Assembly: GCF_023078275.1 (NCBI RefSeq)
Contig: NC_062996.1
Coordinates: forward strand, 10,602,001 to 10,666,000
From: Leguminivora glycinivorella
Taxonomy: Eukaryota; Arthropoda; Insecta; Lepidoptera; Tortricidae
Length of the DNA: 64,000 nucleotides
Direction of reading: 5' to 3'
Below are positions 1 to 8,570 of the stretch, piece after piece. Below the pieces are notes generated by a model that made no database searches, had not been told where the DNA came from, and worked only from the letters and a program-made list of their open reading frames with translations. The position numbers were made by a program, and so were the translations under genes. Position 1 is the first letter of the stretch; each line of letters starts with the position of its first letter.

Positions 1-220
1 ACTCGTCGAGCTCCAAACTAGAAGTGTCGTCCTTCAGATTGACCGACTGACAGTTACTGATAAAAAAATATCAAACGAGGGTGGCTTGAAATTACGTTGT
101 TTCAGTCTACCCATAGTATTTATGAAAATAATCAAAACAAACAAGGTAGATTAAACTTCTGCATTAAAACTATCTTGATTTGTCAATCACAATTGACAAT
201 AACCAAAAACAAAGCTTACA
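1..220 (-). repeat. 3' LTR of the Gypsy element (part)
   Basis: Matches 8142-8361 base for base as far as I can check. The match stops at 220/8361, which gives the LTR outer/inner border. The far end lies beyond the left edge of the window, so full LTR length is unknown. Confidence 0.88.
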
Positions 221-1281
221 GTCGGCCATTCTGATAAAACGAAGTCCTCTCGTTTTGCAACATTCTAAACCTATTGATCAACTCCATTAGTAAACTATAA
301 TTCATTAAATATTGTATCTTATACATTCTGTTTTTATTGATATCCGTTAGTATTAACAGAACTTACATATATTTAATAACTCTTAAGATAACTCTTACTT
401 TTATCGAATTATATTTAAAAAAAAAATGATTAAGCAAGTGTAGTACGATCGGTATAACTTCCTGGTATTCTAACGGAAAACAAAAGAACATGGTGTATAA
501 TAAAATGTATACACATTATATAAAATAGGAGAGAAAAAAAATACAATCATAAAAAAAAAGCACATTCGAATTTGTTCGGCCATCTTAACAAAACTAATTG
601 TTCCATCAATTACGTGTTGTATGTACATACATTTTTTTACTAAAATTTGCTTACACTGTACATAATATCGTTTTTTTTATATATATATATATAAACATAT
701 ATATACTCGAGCTACAACACATTTATTAATAATTGTTATATTTGTATATATAAAAAATAATAGCCATTAGCTAAATACATCTTAACATATGGACATTATA
801 TTTATCACAAGTTTCTTTCAGTATGATTATGCGAATCATATCACGTATAATATATTGCATTTATTCCTTAATTATTTTAACATTACAATATATATGTACA
901 ACATATAATCAATCTTTAATAATTCCTTATTCATCATCATCATTAATCCATAAATCATTCCTTATCATAATCATGTTTTGAGCACACTCCCAGTTGTCTT
1001 GCGACTCATTTGTGTGTCAATTCATGTTTTCATTATCTTGGACTGAACACACTCCCATTTGTCCTTAAGACTCCTTTGTGTGCCAATCCAAGATCTTCAT
1101 AATCAATTTACCAAACTGAACACACTCCCAATTGTCTTACGACTCATATGTGCGTCAGTATTGGTCAAAATCATATTCCTGTCATCAATACAAAAAACAT
1201 TATATCACTCATGTTTATACAGTATCATTTCATTGTCATCATCAACATCAAAATCATTTTAGTTTGCATATTCTACAGCTC
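221..1281 (-). other. 3' untranslated region of the Gypsy element with three imperfect repeats
   Basis: Between the integrase stop and the 3' LTR there is about 1 kb of AT-rich sequence with no supported reading frame. At its integrase-proximal side three imperfect copies of a 40-50 bp motif (core GAACACACTCCCA, then TTGTCTTACGACTC) lie at about 980, 1045 and 1118, spaced 65 and 73 bp. A clear polypurine tract next to the LTR is not obvious. The repeats may be packaging or regulatory sequence, which is inference. Confidence 0.6.
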
Positions 1282-2457
1282 CTATTCAGTATTCAAATTA
1301 TCCTCGCCCTGTGGCGGATCATCTGTAATATTTTCATTTACATCCCTCATGTCTACTCCTATATCGTTATCGTCGCTATCGCTACTTGAGTCAACAATAT
1401 CCCGCGTAAACGTTAACCATGGGTGTATTTTATCAACCGCAATAACCGCTTCGTACCTTCGGTTTTGTTTTCGGGTTATAGGGGTATCTTCAACTAAATA
1501 CCTATCCATGTCCAATACTTTGATTATTTTATAAGGTCCTTGTAATTTAGGTAAGAGTTTTTTTGATTTGCCGTTATTGCTATTAATATCTCTTTCAATC
1601 CTAACAAGATCCCCTACCTCATACCTTTGGGCACTTTTTCTACACTTATCGAATCTATCCTTATTTTTTTGCTGTTCTTCGCGAATTTTATTATTAACCT
1701 CAAACCGCACGTCATCTATTGGGCGTTGATTCGAACTATCATGATCTATTAACGATGCTACTAGTCCGTCCCCCTTGGTTCTCAGTCTAGTCCCAAAAAC
1801 AACTTCAGCCGGACTTCTCCCAATAGCCTTGTTTAATGTGGTATTAAGTCCTAGCTGTATTTCTTCTATATGTGTATCCCATTCATTCTCATTATGATTG
1901 TGGTTTTTCACCGAGAGCGATGCCAATATGGTTCGGTTGTATCTCTCTACCTGGCCATTCGCTCTCGGTGTAGCCACTGCATTTAAAACGTGTCTTATAC
2001 CTAATGCCGATACGAATTGCTTAAATCCTTTGCTCGTGAATGATGTGCCCCTGTCACTTATTAAGCGGCTAGGTATACCGAAATAGCTCATGAAGTTATT
2101 AAGAACCCTGATAGTTGTTCTCGTTTTGGTGTTTCTTACCGCATATAAGCACGAATATTTAGTGTACGCATCTACCAAAACTAAAAGATACGAGTTTTTC
2201 GACTTGCTTCTAATAAATGGCCCTAAGTGATCGAGATGTACCGTGTGAAAGGGCTGGTCTACTTTCGGTATCGGTTGAAGCATTCCCTGTCGCTTGCCTG
2301 CTGGGGTTTTGTAATAAGAGCACTCTAGACATGACTGTACATACTTTCTGACGAATTTGTTCATTTTGGGAAACCAGTATAAGGCTTTTATTTTATCTAA
2401 AGTCTTTTCTACTCCAAAATGGCCAAGTTCGTCATGATTTTTTTTAGTAACTGCCAT
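1282..2457 (-). pseudogene. Gypsy Pol: integrase part
   Basis: Codes for the integrase region of Pol (about 390 residues). Visible features in order: His-rich GHFG and CLEC pieces of the HHCC zinc-binding domain near the N-terminus; catalytic D,D,E in VHLDHLGPF, ISDRGTSF and NGQVERYNRT; then a basic C-terminal part and an acidic Ser/Asp tail. It would insert the cDNA into host DNA. It has no start of its own. It continues the RNase H frame at 2409-3236 but one base out of register; the shift can be explained by one A missing from an A8 run on the minus strand (2438-2445). The domain itself contains no internal stop. Confidence 0.85.
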
Positions 2458-3236
2458 CGGAACCCCTTAGGTACTAACCATTTCAATTGACCGTCTACTA
2501 GTCTATACACTTTACCATTTTTAATTTGATAGTTTTTATGGATGTCTACAACTTTGGGAGATTCAGGGTCTTCTAAAGTGCTCTTAATCCGCTTAACTTC
2601 CTCATCAGTTCCTTGGATGGTGGTTAACCAATCTTCAGTTTCTACCAATAGTATATCGAACACAGGCTCGGGTTCGTCTACCATTGGGATAGCGTTGCGG
2701 CTTAGCGCGTCAACGTGACTCATGCGATTCCCTGGTCTGTATTCGATGTTACAATCGTATTCCTGCAACTGCAACCACCATCTACTAATTCGAGGTATCA
2801 TATCTCTCTTCGACAGAGTAGTACGCAATGCACTACAATCCGTCACTATTGTAAATTTTATACCCAACACATATACTCTAAACCTATTCAAGGATGCTAT
2901 CACTGCCAGGGTCTCGAGTTCGAAAGAATGATATTTCTGTTCTTCCAAGGTAGTTTGCCTGCTATAGTACGACACTGCACGCCATCTACCTTGGTCATCC
3001 TGTTGCAACAAAATTCCACCGATACCAGTCTTACAAGCATCGGTGTGAATTTGTGTGTTAGCTTGAGGGTTGTACAGAGCAAGAATAGGTCTTTTAGTTA
3101 GTTCTGATTTCAAAGTATTGAACGCATTTTCTTGCTCCGTACCCCATTCCCATTTCCTATCCTTTTTAAGCAGACTAGTCAAGGGATTGGCAATTATAGC
3201 GAAGTTTTTTACAAAACGACGGAAAAAACTCGCCAA
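2409..3236 (-). pseudogene. Gypsy Pol: RNase H part, cut off from RT and integrase
   Basis: Holds the connection between reverse transcriptase and RNase H (GLASFFRRF, a hallmark just after Gypsy RT) followed by the RNase H fold with TDACKTGIGG, FELETLAV and VTDCSAL carrying the acidic catalytic residues. Its right end is the nested LINE's insertion site at 3240; the missing upstream continuation is the RT segment ending at 4992. Its left end runs out of frame at 2409-2457, where integrase begins in another frame. Part of a broken polyprotein, so no independent function is expected. Confidence 0.85.
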
Positions 3237-3240
3237 GCCT

Positions 3241-4993
3241 ATAATAATAATAATAATAATAGTTTTTTTTATAATGTGTTTATATGTTTTATATTGTTTT
3301 GTAAGTGTTTTATTTTATTTTACTTTTATACTCATATTGTAAAAAACCTAATCTAAGAAAAGAAATAAATAAAGGTTATAATAATAATAATAATATTAAT
3401 TTATTTAGGACCAACTTGGATCATTTTTGTTAGTAACATAATATATAGAACAACTTAAGACTAGTGTTAGTATACGTAACTATTTACATTTAACTTAAAT
3501 CTACTTATTCCTAAGTGCATGGGTCATGCAGCAATTATTTAGGTATAGGCCATCAACCCTGTCCGCAATCATGGTCAGGATGCTGTTGGAGCTGGCCCGT
3601 ATCCTGCGCACCAGGGATGTGGCTCGCTTACGCATAGTGGTGTAGAAGCAGTCTACCCGCGCCTCTGCGAACATCCCTGACGCGCTACAAAATCTGGACA
3701 GCCCCATCAGCATCCTGTACGCGTTGTTATATTGAACGCGCAGAGCGTTGTACCGTTTATATGTATAGTCTGCCCACAGGCTGCTTGTGTAGAAACTAGT
3801 ACAGTAGGCTCTGAACAAACTAACTTTGACTTCTTTAGAGCAGCAAGCAAACCTGCGGGCTATCATATTTGCCCTGACGGACAACGCTCTGCGCTCACGC
3901 TCAATATCGGCATCGTCTTTAAGGTCAGCGTTTATCAAATGTCCTAAGTATTTAAATTGGCAATTTATACTTAAAGGTTGTCCATTTAATTTCACTTGAG
4001 GAAACATTGGCGGACATTTACCCTTGACCCTAAAGACAACGCATTCGCTCTTGCGGACGTTGTAAACCAACCCATGGCTCGCCGCGTATCGTTCACAAAT
4101 CGAGATAAGTTTGGCGAGCCCACATGCTGAGGCGCTGAGCAGCACCATGTCGTCCGCGTAGCTCAAGTTGTTGACGCACACTCCGTCTATGTGACACCCG
4201 ACACGAGTGCTGCTCAGCTCCTCAATAAGGGCGTTTACATAGATATTAAAAAGCTTCGGTGAGGTAAGCCCGCCCTGCCTAACGCCGCATTCGAGCCCGT
4301 ACGGCTGCGAATACGCGTCCGACCACCTTACGACATTGACCTGGTTATGGTACCAGTATTTAAATATACCTTGAACATCGGCTGGCATTTTTAACTCGGC
4401 CAGCTTCTGCCACAAAATGTCATAATGAACCAGGTCTAATGCCCTAGATAGGTCTAGGAAGCACGCGTAAATCGCCGTCCGTCTGTCCGTATAGTACTTT
4501 ACGGTCTGCTTCAGCGCCAAAATAGCACTCTCTGTCGATAACCCTGATTTAAAACCAAACTGGTTGTCGTGGGCCTTAAAACGCTGGTCTATTTGGCAAT
4601 TAAGCAGTCCGTCAAGCACCTTTGCAGTTATCGTAGCGAGCGAAATGGGCCTATAGTTGCCTTTGTCACTAATATCGCCCGTCTTATTTTTCACTATTGG
4701 GACCACCACAGTCCTCATCATGTCGGCGGGTAAGTAAGTGTGCTGAACGCAAAAAGTGTAAAACATCGCCAGTACCCTTGCTAGGTGTGGGCCGGCATGA
4801 CGAAGGTGCTCGATACTGAGGCCGTCGTGGCCAGGAGACTTCCCTCGCGCCATGGACTTTAAGGCATTCCTAACGTCCGTCGCGGTAAATGAGGTCTTCA
4901 TCTCCTGCCCACCCGAGCCACAGCCTCCAGCATTATCTGCCCGCGATGGTCCCAACGGTGATTTAACAGAAAAGTGTTCTTTAAATAGTTCTA
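3241..4993 (-). mobile_element. 5'-truncated LINE nested in the Gypsy pol gene
   Basis: Sequence between the two halves of Gypsy pol codes for the reverse transcriptase of a non-LTR element: GKSPGHDGL, NYRPISL, DLSRALDLV, GVRQGGLTSP, YADDM and a C-terminal Cys-containing part, ending at 3501. After the stop comes about 250 bp of 3' UTR closing in a (TAA)n-type tail at 3241-3260, typical of tandem-tailed LINEs. The short word CTATAA occurs at both junctions, consistent with a small target-site duplication. The endonuclease and any first frame are missing. I favour the CR1/Jockey superfamily but cannot fix the clade. Confidence 0.85.
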
Positions 4994-7877
4994 TAAATTG
5001 TCGAACTTCGTGTTGATTTATTGGTCGCTTAAAATTTTGTACAGCATCAGTTTTCCTCAGTCCTGGCCGCACCCCTTCTTTGTTTATCTCAAATCCTAAG
5101 TAATCAATCGTCCTACAGAAGAACTTACATTTTGATAGCTTTAGTGTTAGGCCTGCTTCTCTAATCAATTTTAAAACCATTTCCAATCGCTCCATTCCCT
5201 GTTCAACACTATGAGCCGGTATTATTATATCGTCCATAAATGCAAAAGCTTCTTTATTTTTGAGATCCTTGAGCATAGTATTTATAGTCTTTTGGAACAT
5301 AGACGGCGCGTTAGCCAATCCAAACGGGACACGCGTAAATTGGTACTGGCCGTCAGGCGTGACAAATGAGGTCTTGTCTTGTGAGTCCGGAGCGATAGGT
5401 ATTTGGTAATACCCTGATGCAAGATCGAGGGTAATAAAATAGTCATAGCCCCCTAACTGATCTATCTGGTCTTCTATTCTTGGTAGAGGGTAGTGCTCTT
5501 TAACCGTTTTTGAATTTAAGGCCCTATAATCCACACAGAGTCGCTGGTCCCCCGTTTTCTTTTGCACTAACAATATAGGGCTGGCATAAGATGAAGTGGA
5601 TTCGGTTATGATGCCACATTCCAACATTTCCTTAATCATTTGTTTTACTTTATCTCTTTCAGAATATGCCAGCCTATAAGGTCTGTAAACTACAGGGGTA
5701 TTGTCTTTCAGGGTAATTGTCATCTCGTTTAAATTAGTTAATCCTAAGTCGTTTAAACTGAATGAGAAGCAATCTCTGTACTTTTTCAATAGCAGCTCTA
5801 ATCTATTATGGTCTTCTAAATTTAATTCTGTCTTTAAATCATCTGTGAAATAATTATTTTCTTCTACATCTATTTTATTAACTTCAGCACAATTATTTTC
5901 TTCAAAAATACAAGCTCTTGCCAATAACTGTCCTTGACAAAAAACAGCCGGCAAAGAATTCAAGTTAACTACCATTACACACCCCTTTCCGTTTACCAAA
6001 GAATAAAGACCAGGTAAAATACAGTATTTATTCGCGCCAATAAATCTTATAGATTCATTCACATACACCTTGCAAGTATAATCAGATTCAGTCTCGATAG
6101 GTACCATATTCATACACTGAACCGTTACTTCAGAATTTACAGTTAATTTCAATTTAACTGGCTCGTTATCTTGTTTCATTGACGGTACTTGGTGCAAAAT
6201 TAGTTTTTCATTCGTTTTGATAATTATTAAACCATCTCGCTCCGTAAATGTGTGTCCGAGTAATAAGGAATGCTTTAGCAAATGATCTGGTACTATCAAT
6301 ACTTCTATCGAGGCTTTAACTGACTGCACTTGCAATCGTAAAGTACATTTGCCTATAGGTTTTATATAGCCATTACCAAATCCTTTTAAAAACGTCAAAT
6401 TATCTGTGGAATGACTGACCCCCAATTCAAGAAAATCACTATGTCTAATAAGGGTACCCTGGCATCCGAGGTCTACGAAGCACATTTTGGGTTTATCGTT
6501 AACCAAAATAGGAAGAACATACTTTTTGTCTACCTCCCCGGCAAATTTAACTTCTAACACCGAATTTTCCGCCTGACTATTTTTATTATTGTCGTTGTTG
6601 GTTTTGGTTAAACGCCTGCAATTAATACTCTGATGTCCTAATCGTTTGCATACTGTACACGTTATCAAGGGTTTTGAACACTTGAAACTTGGGTGACCGA
6701 CCTCATTGCAGTTAAAACATTTAATAGTATTCAATCGCGTATTATCTTTCTGTGGTTCACTCGATTTCTTGGTGAAAGGGAAACGCCTATCTTTTGAATC
6801 CTCAGTTTTTATAGATTTTAGGTACGCTAAGAGTTCTTCAGGTTCATTAAATTTACCAGCCTGGGCTCCTAATCTAACCCCTTTATCGTCCAAGCCGTAT
6901 ATGATACAATCTACTGCTCGTTTGTCAGTTATTCCACATCTGTTAAGCAAATTCATTTTATGATAAAAATATTGCTCAAGTGTTTCATTATGCCTCACTT
7001 TCCTGTCTAACATTTCATGTAAAAGTTGTGCGTAATTTTGAACAGTGGGAAACGTTTTTGCTAACTTTTCTTTCCATTCTAGCCATGTGTAATTAAGTGA
7101 CGGTAAACCTTGGTACCAGACTTTTGCAACACCACCTAATTTAGGCAAGGCATAATGAATCAATTGAGTTTCCGTCCATTTATACAAAGTCGAACACTCC
7201 TCTACTTTTTTAATCCACGCGTCTATTGTTTGCTCTTTATTGGCTGGATCGAATTCCGGGACCGCGTTAGTATTCATTGAAAAATGATTCTGATGTTGAG
7301 ATGTAGACGCAGGCAACGATTTCATTAAATCCATAACGTCTTGCAAAGAAAATGTGTTACCGCGCCTGTTTGAACTATGTTTACTACTACTACCACGGTA
7401 ATTTCTAATCATTTTATCGTCACTGCTACAAGAACTGGAAGCACTCACGGTTGATCGCCGCTCGCGTCGTCTTTCCCGTCGACTTGAAGACGGCGTGTTG
7501 TATCGGCGACGCTTGGTTCGCTCGCTGCTACACGGCGACCGCAATCTCTTCCTCGATGATCGTGAACGTTCACGAGACGGCGGTGAGCGATCTCTTAGCG
7601 CCCGAGAGCGCTTCAAAGGCGTCCGTGAACGCTTTCTGGGTGTCCGTGATCGCTCCCTTGGAGACCGCGAACGCGGCCTTGAAGGCCGCTTGCCGCGCGA
7701 GCGTGACCGGGTCCTGCTGCGTCGCGCATGCCGTTGCCGCGTGACGCGTCGCCCTCGATCTGGCAGCTCCTCGCGCCGCCGTGCTGTCGCGTTCAGTATC
7801 ACTGAGCCCTCGCCCTCGCTCATATCCTCTTCGCCGTGTTCATCCGACATTATACTTCCTGTTTTGAAATGAATCAC
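3501..7877 (-). CDS. Gypsy Gag-Pol frame fused to a LINE reverse transcriptase
   Basis: A single open frame of 1458 codons. Residues 1-32 are acidic; about 33-150 are extremely Arg/Ser-rich (SR and RS dipeptides); about 200-360 match a Gypsy capsid-like Gag; residues 387-400 and 407-420 are two CCHC zinc knuckles of spacing C-X2-C-X4-H-X4-C. The aspartic protease follows with a D-L-G triplet at 469-471 where D-T-G or D-S-G is usual. Gypsy RT occupies about 730-960 with LDLASGYYQ and FMDD (880-883). At residue 962 the frame passes without a stop into the nested LINE, whose RT has YADD at 1240-1243. Gag and Pol share one frame with no programmed shift. The start at 7877 is chosen because it precedes the acidic N-terminus and is the first ATG of the frame. 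Confidence 0.88.
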   Translation of the reverse strand: MIHFKTGSIMSDEHGEEDMSEGEGSVILNATARRREELPDRGRRVTRQRHARRSRTRSRSRGKRPSRPRSRSPRERSRTPRKRSRTPLKRSRALRDRSPPSRERSRSSRKRLRSPCSSERTKRRRYNTPSSSRRERRRERRSTVSASSSCSSDDKMIRNYRGSSSKHSSNRRGNTFSLQDVMDLMKSLPASTSQHQNHFSMNTNAVPEFDPANKEQTIDAWIKKVEECSTLYKWTETQLIHYALPKLGGVAKVWYQGLPSLNYTWLEWKEKLAKTFPTVQNYAQLLHEMLDRKVRHNETLEQYFYHKMNLLNRCGITDKRAVDCIIYGLDDKGVRLGAQAGKFNEPEELLAYLKSIKTEDSKDRRFPFTKKSSEPQKDNTRLNTIKCFNCNEVGHPSFKCSKPLITCTVCKRLGHQSINCRRLTKTNNDNNKNSQAENSVLEVKFAGEVDKKYVLPILVNDKPKMCFVDLGCQGTLIRHSDFLELGVSHSTDNLTFLKGFGNGYIKPIGKCTLRLQVQSVKASIEVLIVPDHLLKHSLLLGHTFTERDGLIIIKTNEKLILHQVPSMKQDNEPVKLKLTVNSEVTVQCMNMVPIETESDYTCKVYVNESIRFIGANKYCILPGLYSLVNGKGCVMVVNLNSLPAVFCQGQLLARACIFEENNCAEVNKIDVEENNYFTDDLKTELNLEDHNRLELLLKKYRDCFSFSLNDLGLTNLNEMTITLKDNTPVVYRPYRLAYSERDKVKQMIKEMLECGIITESTSSYASPILLVQKKTGDQRLCVDYRALNSKTVKEHYPLPRIEDQIDQLGGYDYFITLDLASGYYQIPIAPDSQDKTSFVTPDGQYQFTRVPFGLANAPSMFQKTINTMLKDLKNKEAFAFMDDIIIPAHSVEQGMERLEMVLKLIREAGLTLKLSKCKFFCRTIDYLGFEINKEGVRPGLRKTDAVQNFKRPINQHEVRQFIELFKEHFSVKSPLGPSRADNAGGCGSGGQEMKTSFTATDVRNALKSMARGKSPGHDGLSIEHLRHAGPHLARVLAMFYTFCVQHTYLPADMMRTVVVPIVKNKTGDISDKGNYRPISLATITAKVLDGLLNCQIDQRFKAHDNQFGFKSGLSTESAILALKQTVKYYTDRRTAIYACFLDLSRALDLVHYDILWQKLAELKMPADVQGIFKYWYHNQVNVVRWSDAYSQPYGLECGVRQGGLTSPKLFNIYVNALIEELSSTRVGCHIDGVCVNNLSYADDMVLLSASACGLAKLISICERYAASHGLVYNVRKSECVVFRVKGKCPPMFPQVKLNGQPLSINCQFKYLGHLINADLKDDADIERERRALSVRANMIARRFACCSKEVKVSLFRAYCTSFYTSSLWADYTYKRYNALRVQYNNAYRMLMGLSRFCSASGMFAEARVDCFYTTMRKRATSLVRRIRASSNSILTMIADRVDGLYLNNCCMTHALRNK

Positions 7878-8141
7878 TCATTAGCTAAAAACTAATTTAC
7901 ACGCTTAGAATATCAGTTCAAGTTATGATTTAAAAGGGTTTGAGTATTTCAAATATCTATGTACAATAAAACTGACCGAATGGTATGTGGACATGTGAAT
8001 CCCTATTTCTGAACTAAAAGCTTTATATCGGGATTGTGAGAGTAAATCATACTCAGATTTAACATAATTACCATTTATTACAAATCTTTGATAATAAGCA
8101 ATACTTTCACAAGCAATCACGATAGCAGAGTTACCTTGTTT
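7878..8141 (-). other. Leader of the Gypsy element
   Basis: Sequence between the 5' LTR match and the Gag start. It may include the rest of the LTR and the primer-binding site, but I could not identify a convincing tRNA complement. No gene is supported here. Confidence 0.5.
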
Positions 8142-8361
8142 ACTCGTCGAGCTCCAAACTAGAAGTGTCGTCCTTCAGATTGACCGACTGACAGTTACTG
8201 ATAAAAAAATATCAAACGAGGGTGGCTTGAAATTACGTTGTTTCAGTCTACCCATAGTATTTATGAAAATAATCAAAACAAACAAGGTAGATTAAACTTC
8301 TGCATTAAAACTATCTTGATTTGTCAATCACAATTGACAATAACCAAAAACAAAGCTTACA
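8142..8361 (-). repeat. 5' LTR of the Gypsy element
   Basis: Copy of 1-220. Right border is set by the switch at 8362 to a repeat that is uninterrupted at 31480. Promoter function for the element is expected from family knowledge, not seen. Confidence 0.88.
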
Positions 8362-8549
8362 ATCACTGCTTCCAGTAGTTCCACAGGTGGTAAATCATCT
8401 TTATTACTAGATTCACCTACTTTTATCAATTTTAAGGCAGTTAATTTGACTTTATTCAAGGTCAAATTACTTTACCCACTAGTGGATAAATGCGTTTTTA
8501 CCCGCTGGTATTAAAGGACATAACACGTGTTTCCGAGCTAGTGAGGGGA
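8362..8549 (+). repeat. Interspersed repeat fragment cut by the Gypsy insertion
   Basis: Matches 31479-31668 closely (ATCACTGCTTCCAG at the start, GTGAGGGGAAAA at the end). Only the part right of the LTR is present. It ends about 20 bp before the splice acceptor of the Psq exon, so it lies in the intron. Confidence 0.75.
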
Positions 8550-8570
8550 AAACTTGTTTATTTGATTCAG

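Larger units (their letters stand above)
1..8361 (-). mobile_element. Ty3/Gypsy-like LTR retrotransposon, broken
   Basis: Whole element read on the minus strand: 5' LTR at right (8142-8361), leader, Gag-Pol reading frame starting at 7877, RNase H and integrase at 3236-1282, a roughly 1 kb 3' untranslated part, and the 3' LTR at left (1-220, running off the window). The two 220-bp LTR stretches look identical by eye, suggesting a young insertion. On the minus strand both begin TGTAAGC, consistent with the TG start of an LTR. No envelope-like frame is visible. The copy cannot be autonomous as it stands: a 1.75 kb LINE interrupts reverse transcriptase/RNase H and a one-base shift separates RNase H from integrase. 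The right flank at 8362 is a repeat seen again intact near 31480, which fixes the right border. Confidence 0.9.

Noticed and set aside
3501..7877. A novel polyprotein designed with two reverse transcriptases
   Set aside because: The second RT is of non-LTR type, has its own 3' UTR and tail, and the missing Gypsy part continues on its other side. Nested insertion is the simpler reading.
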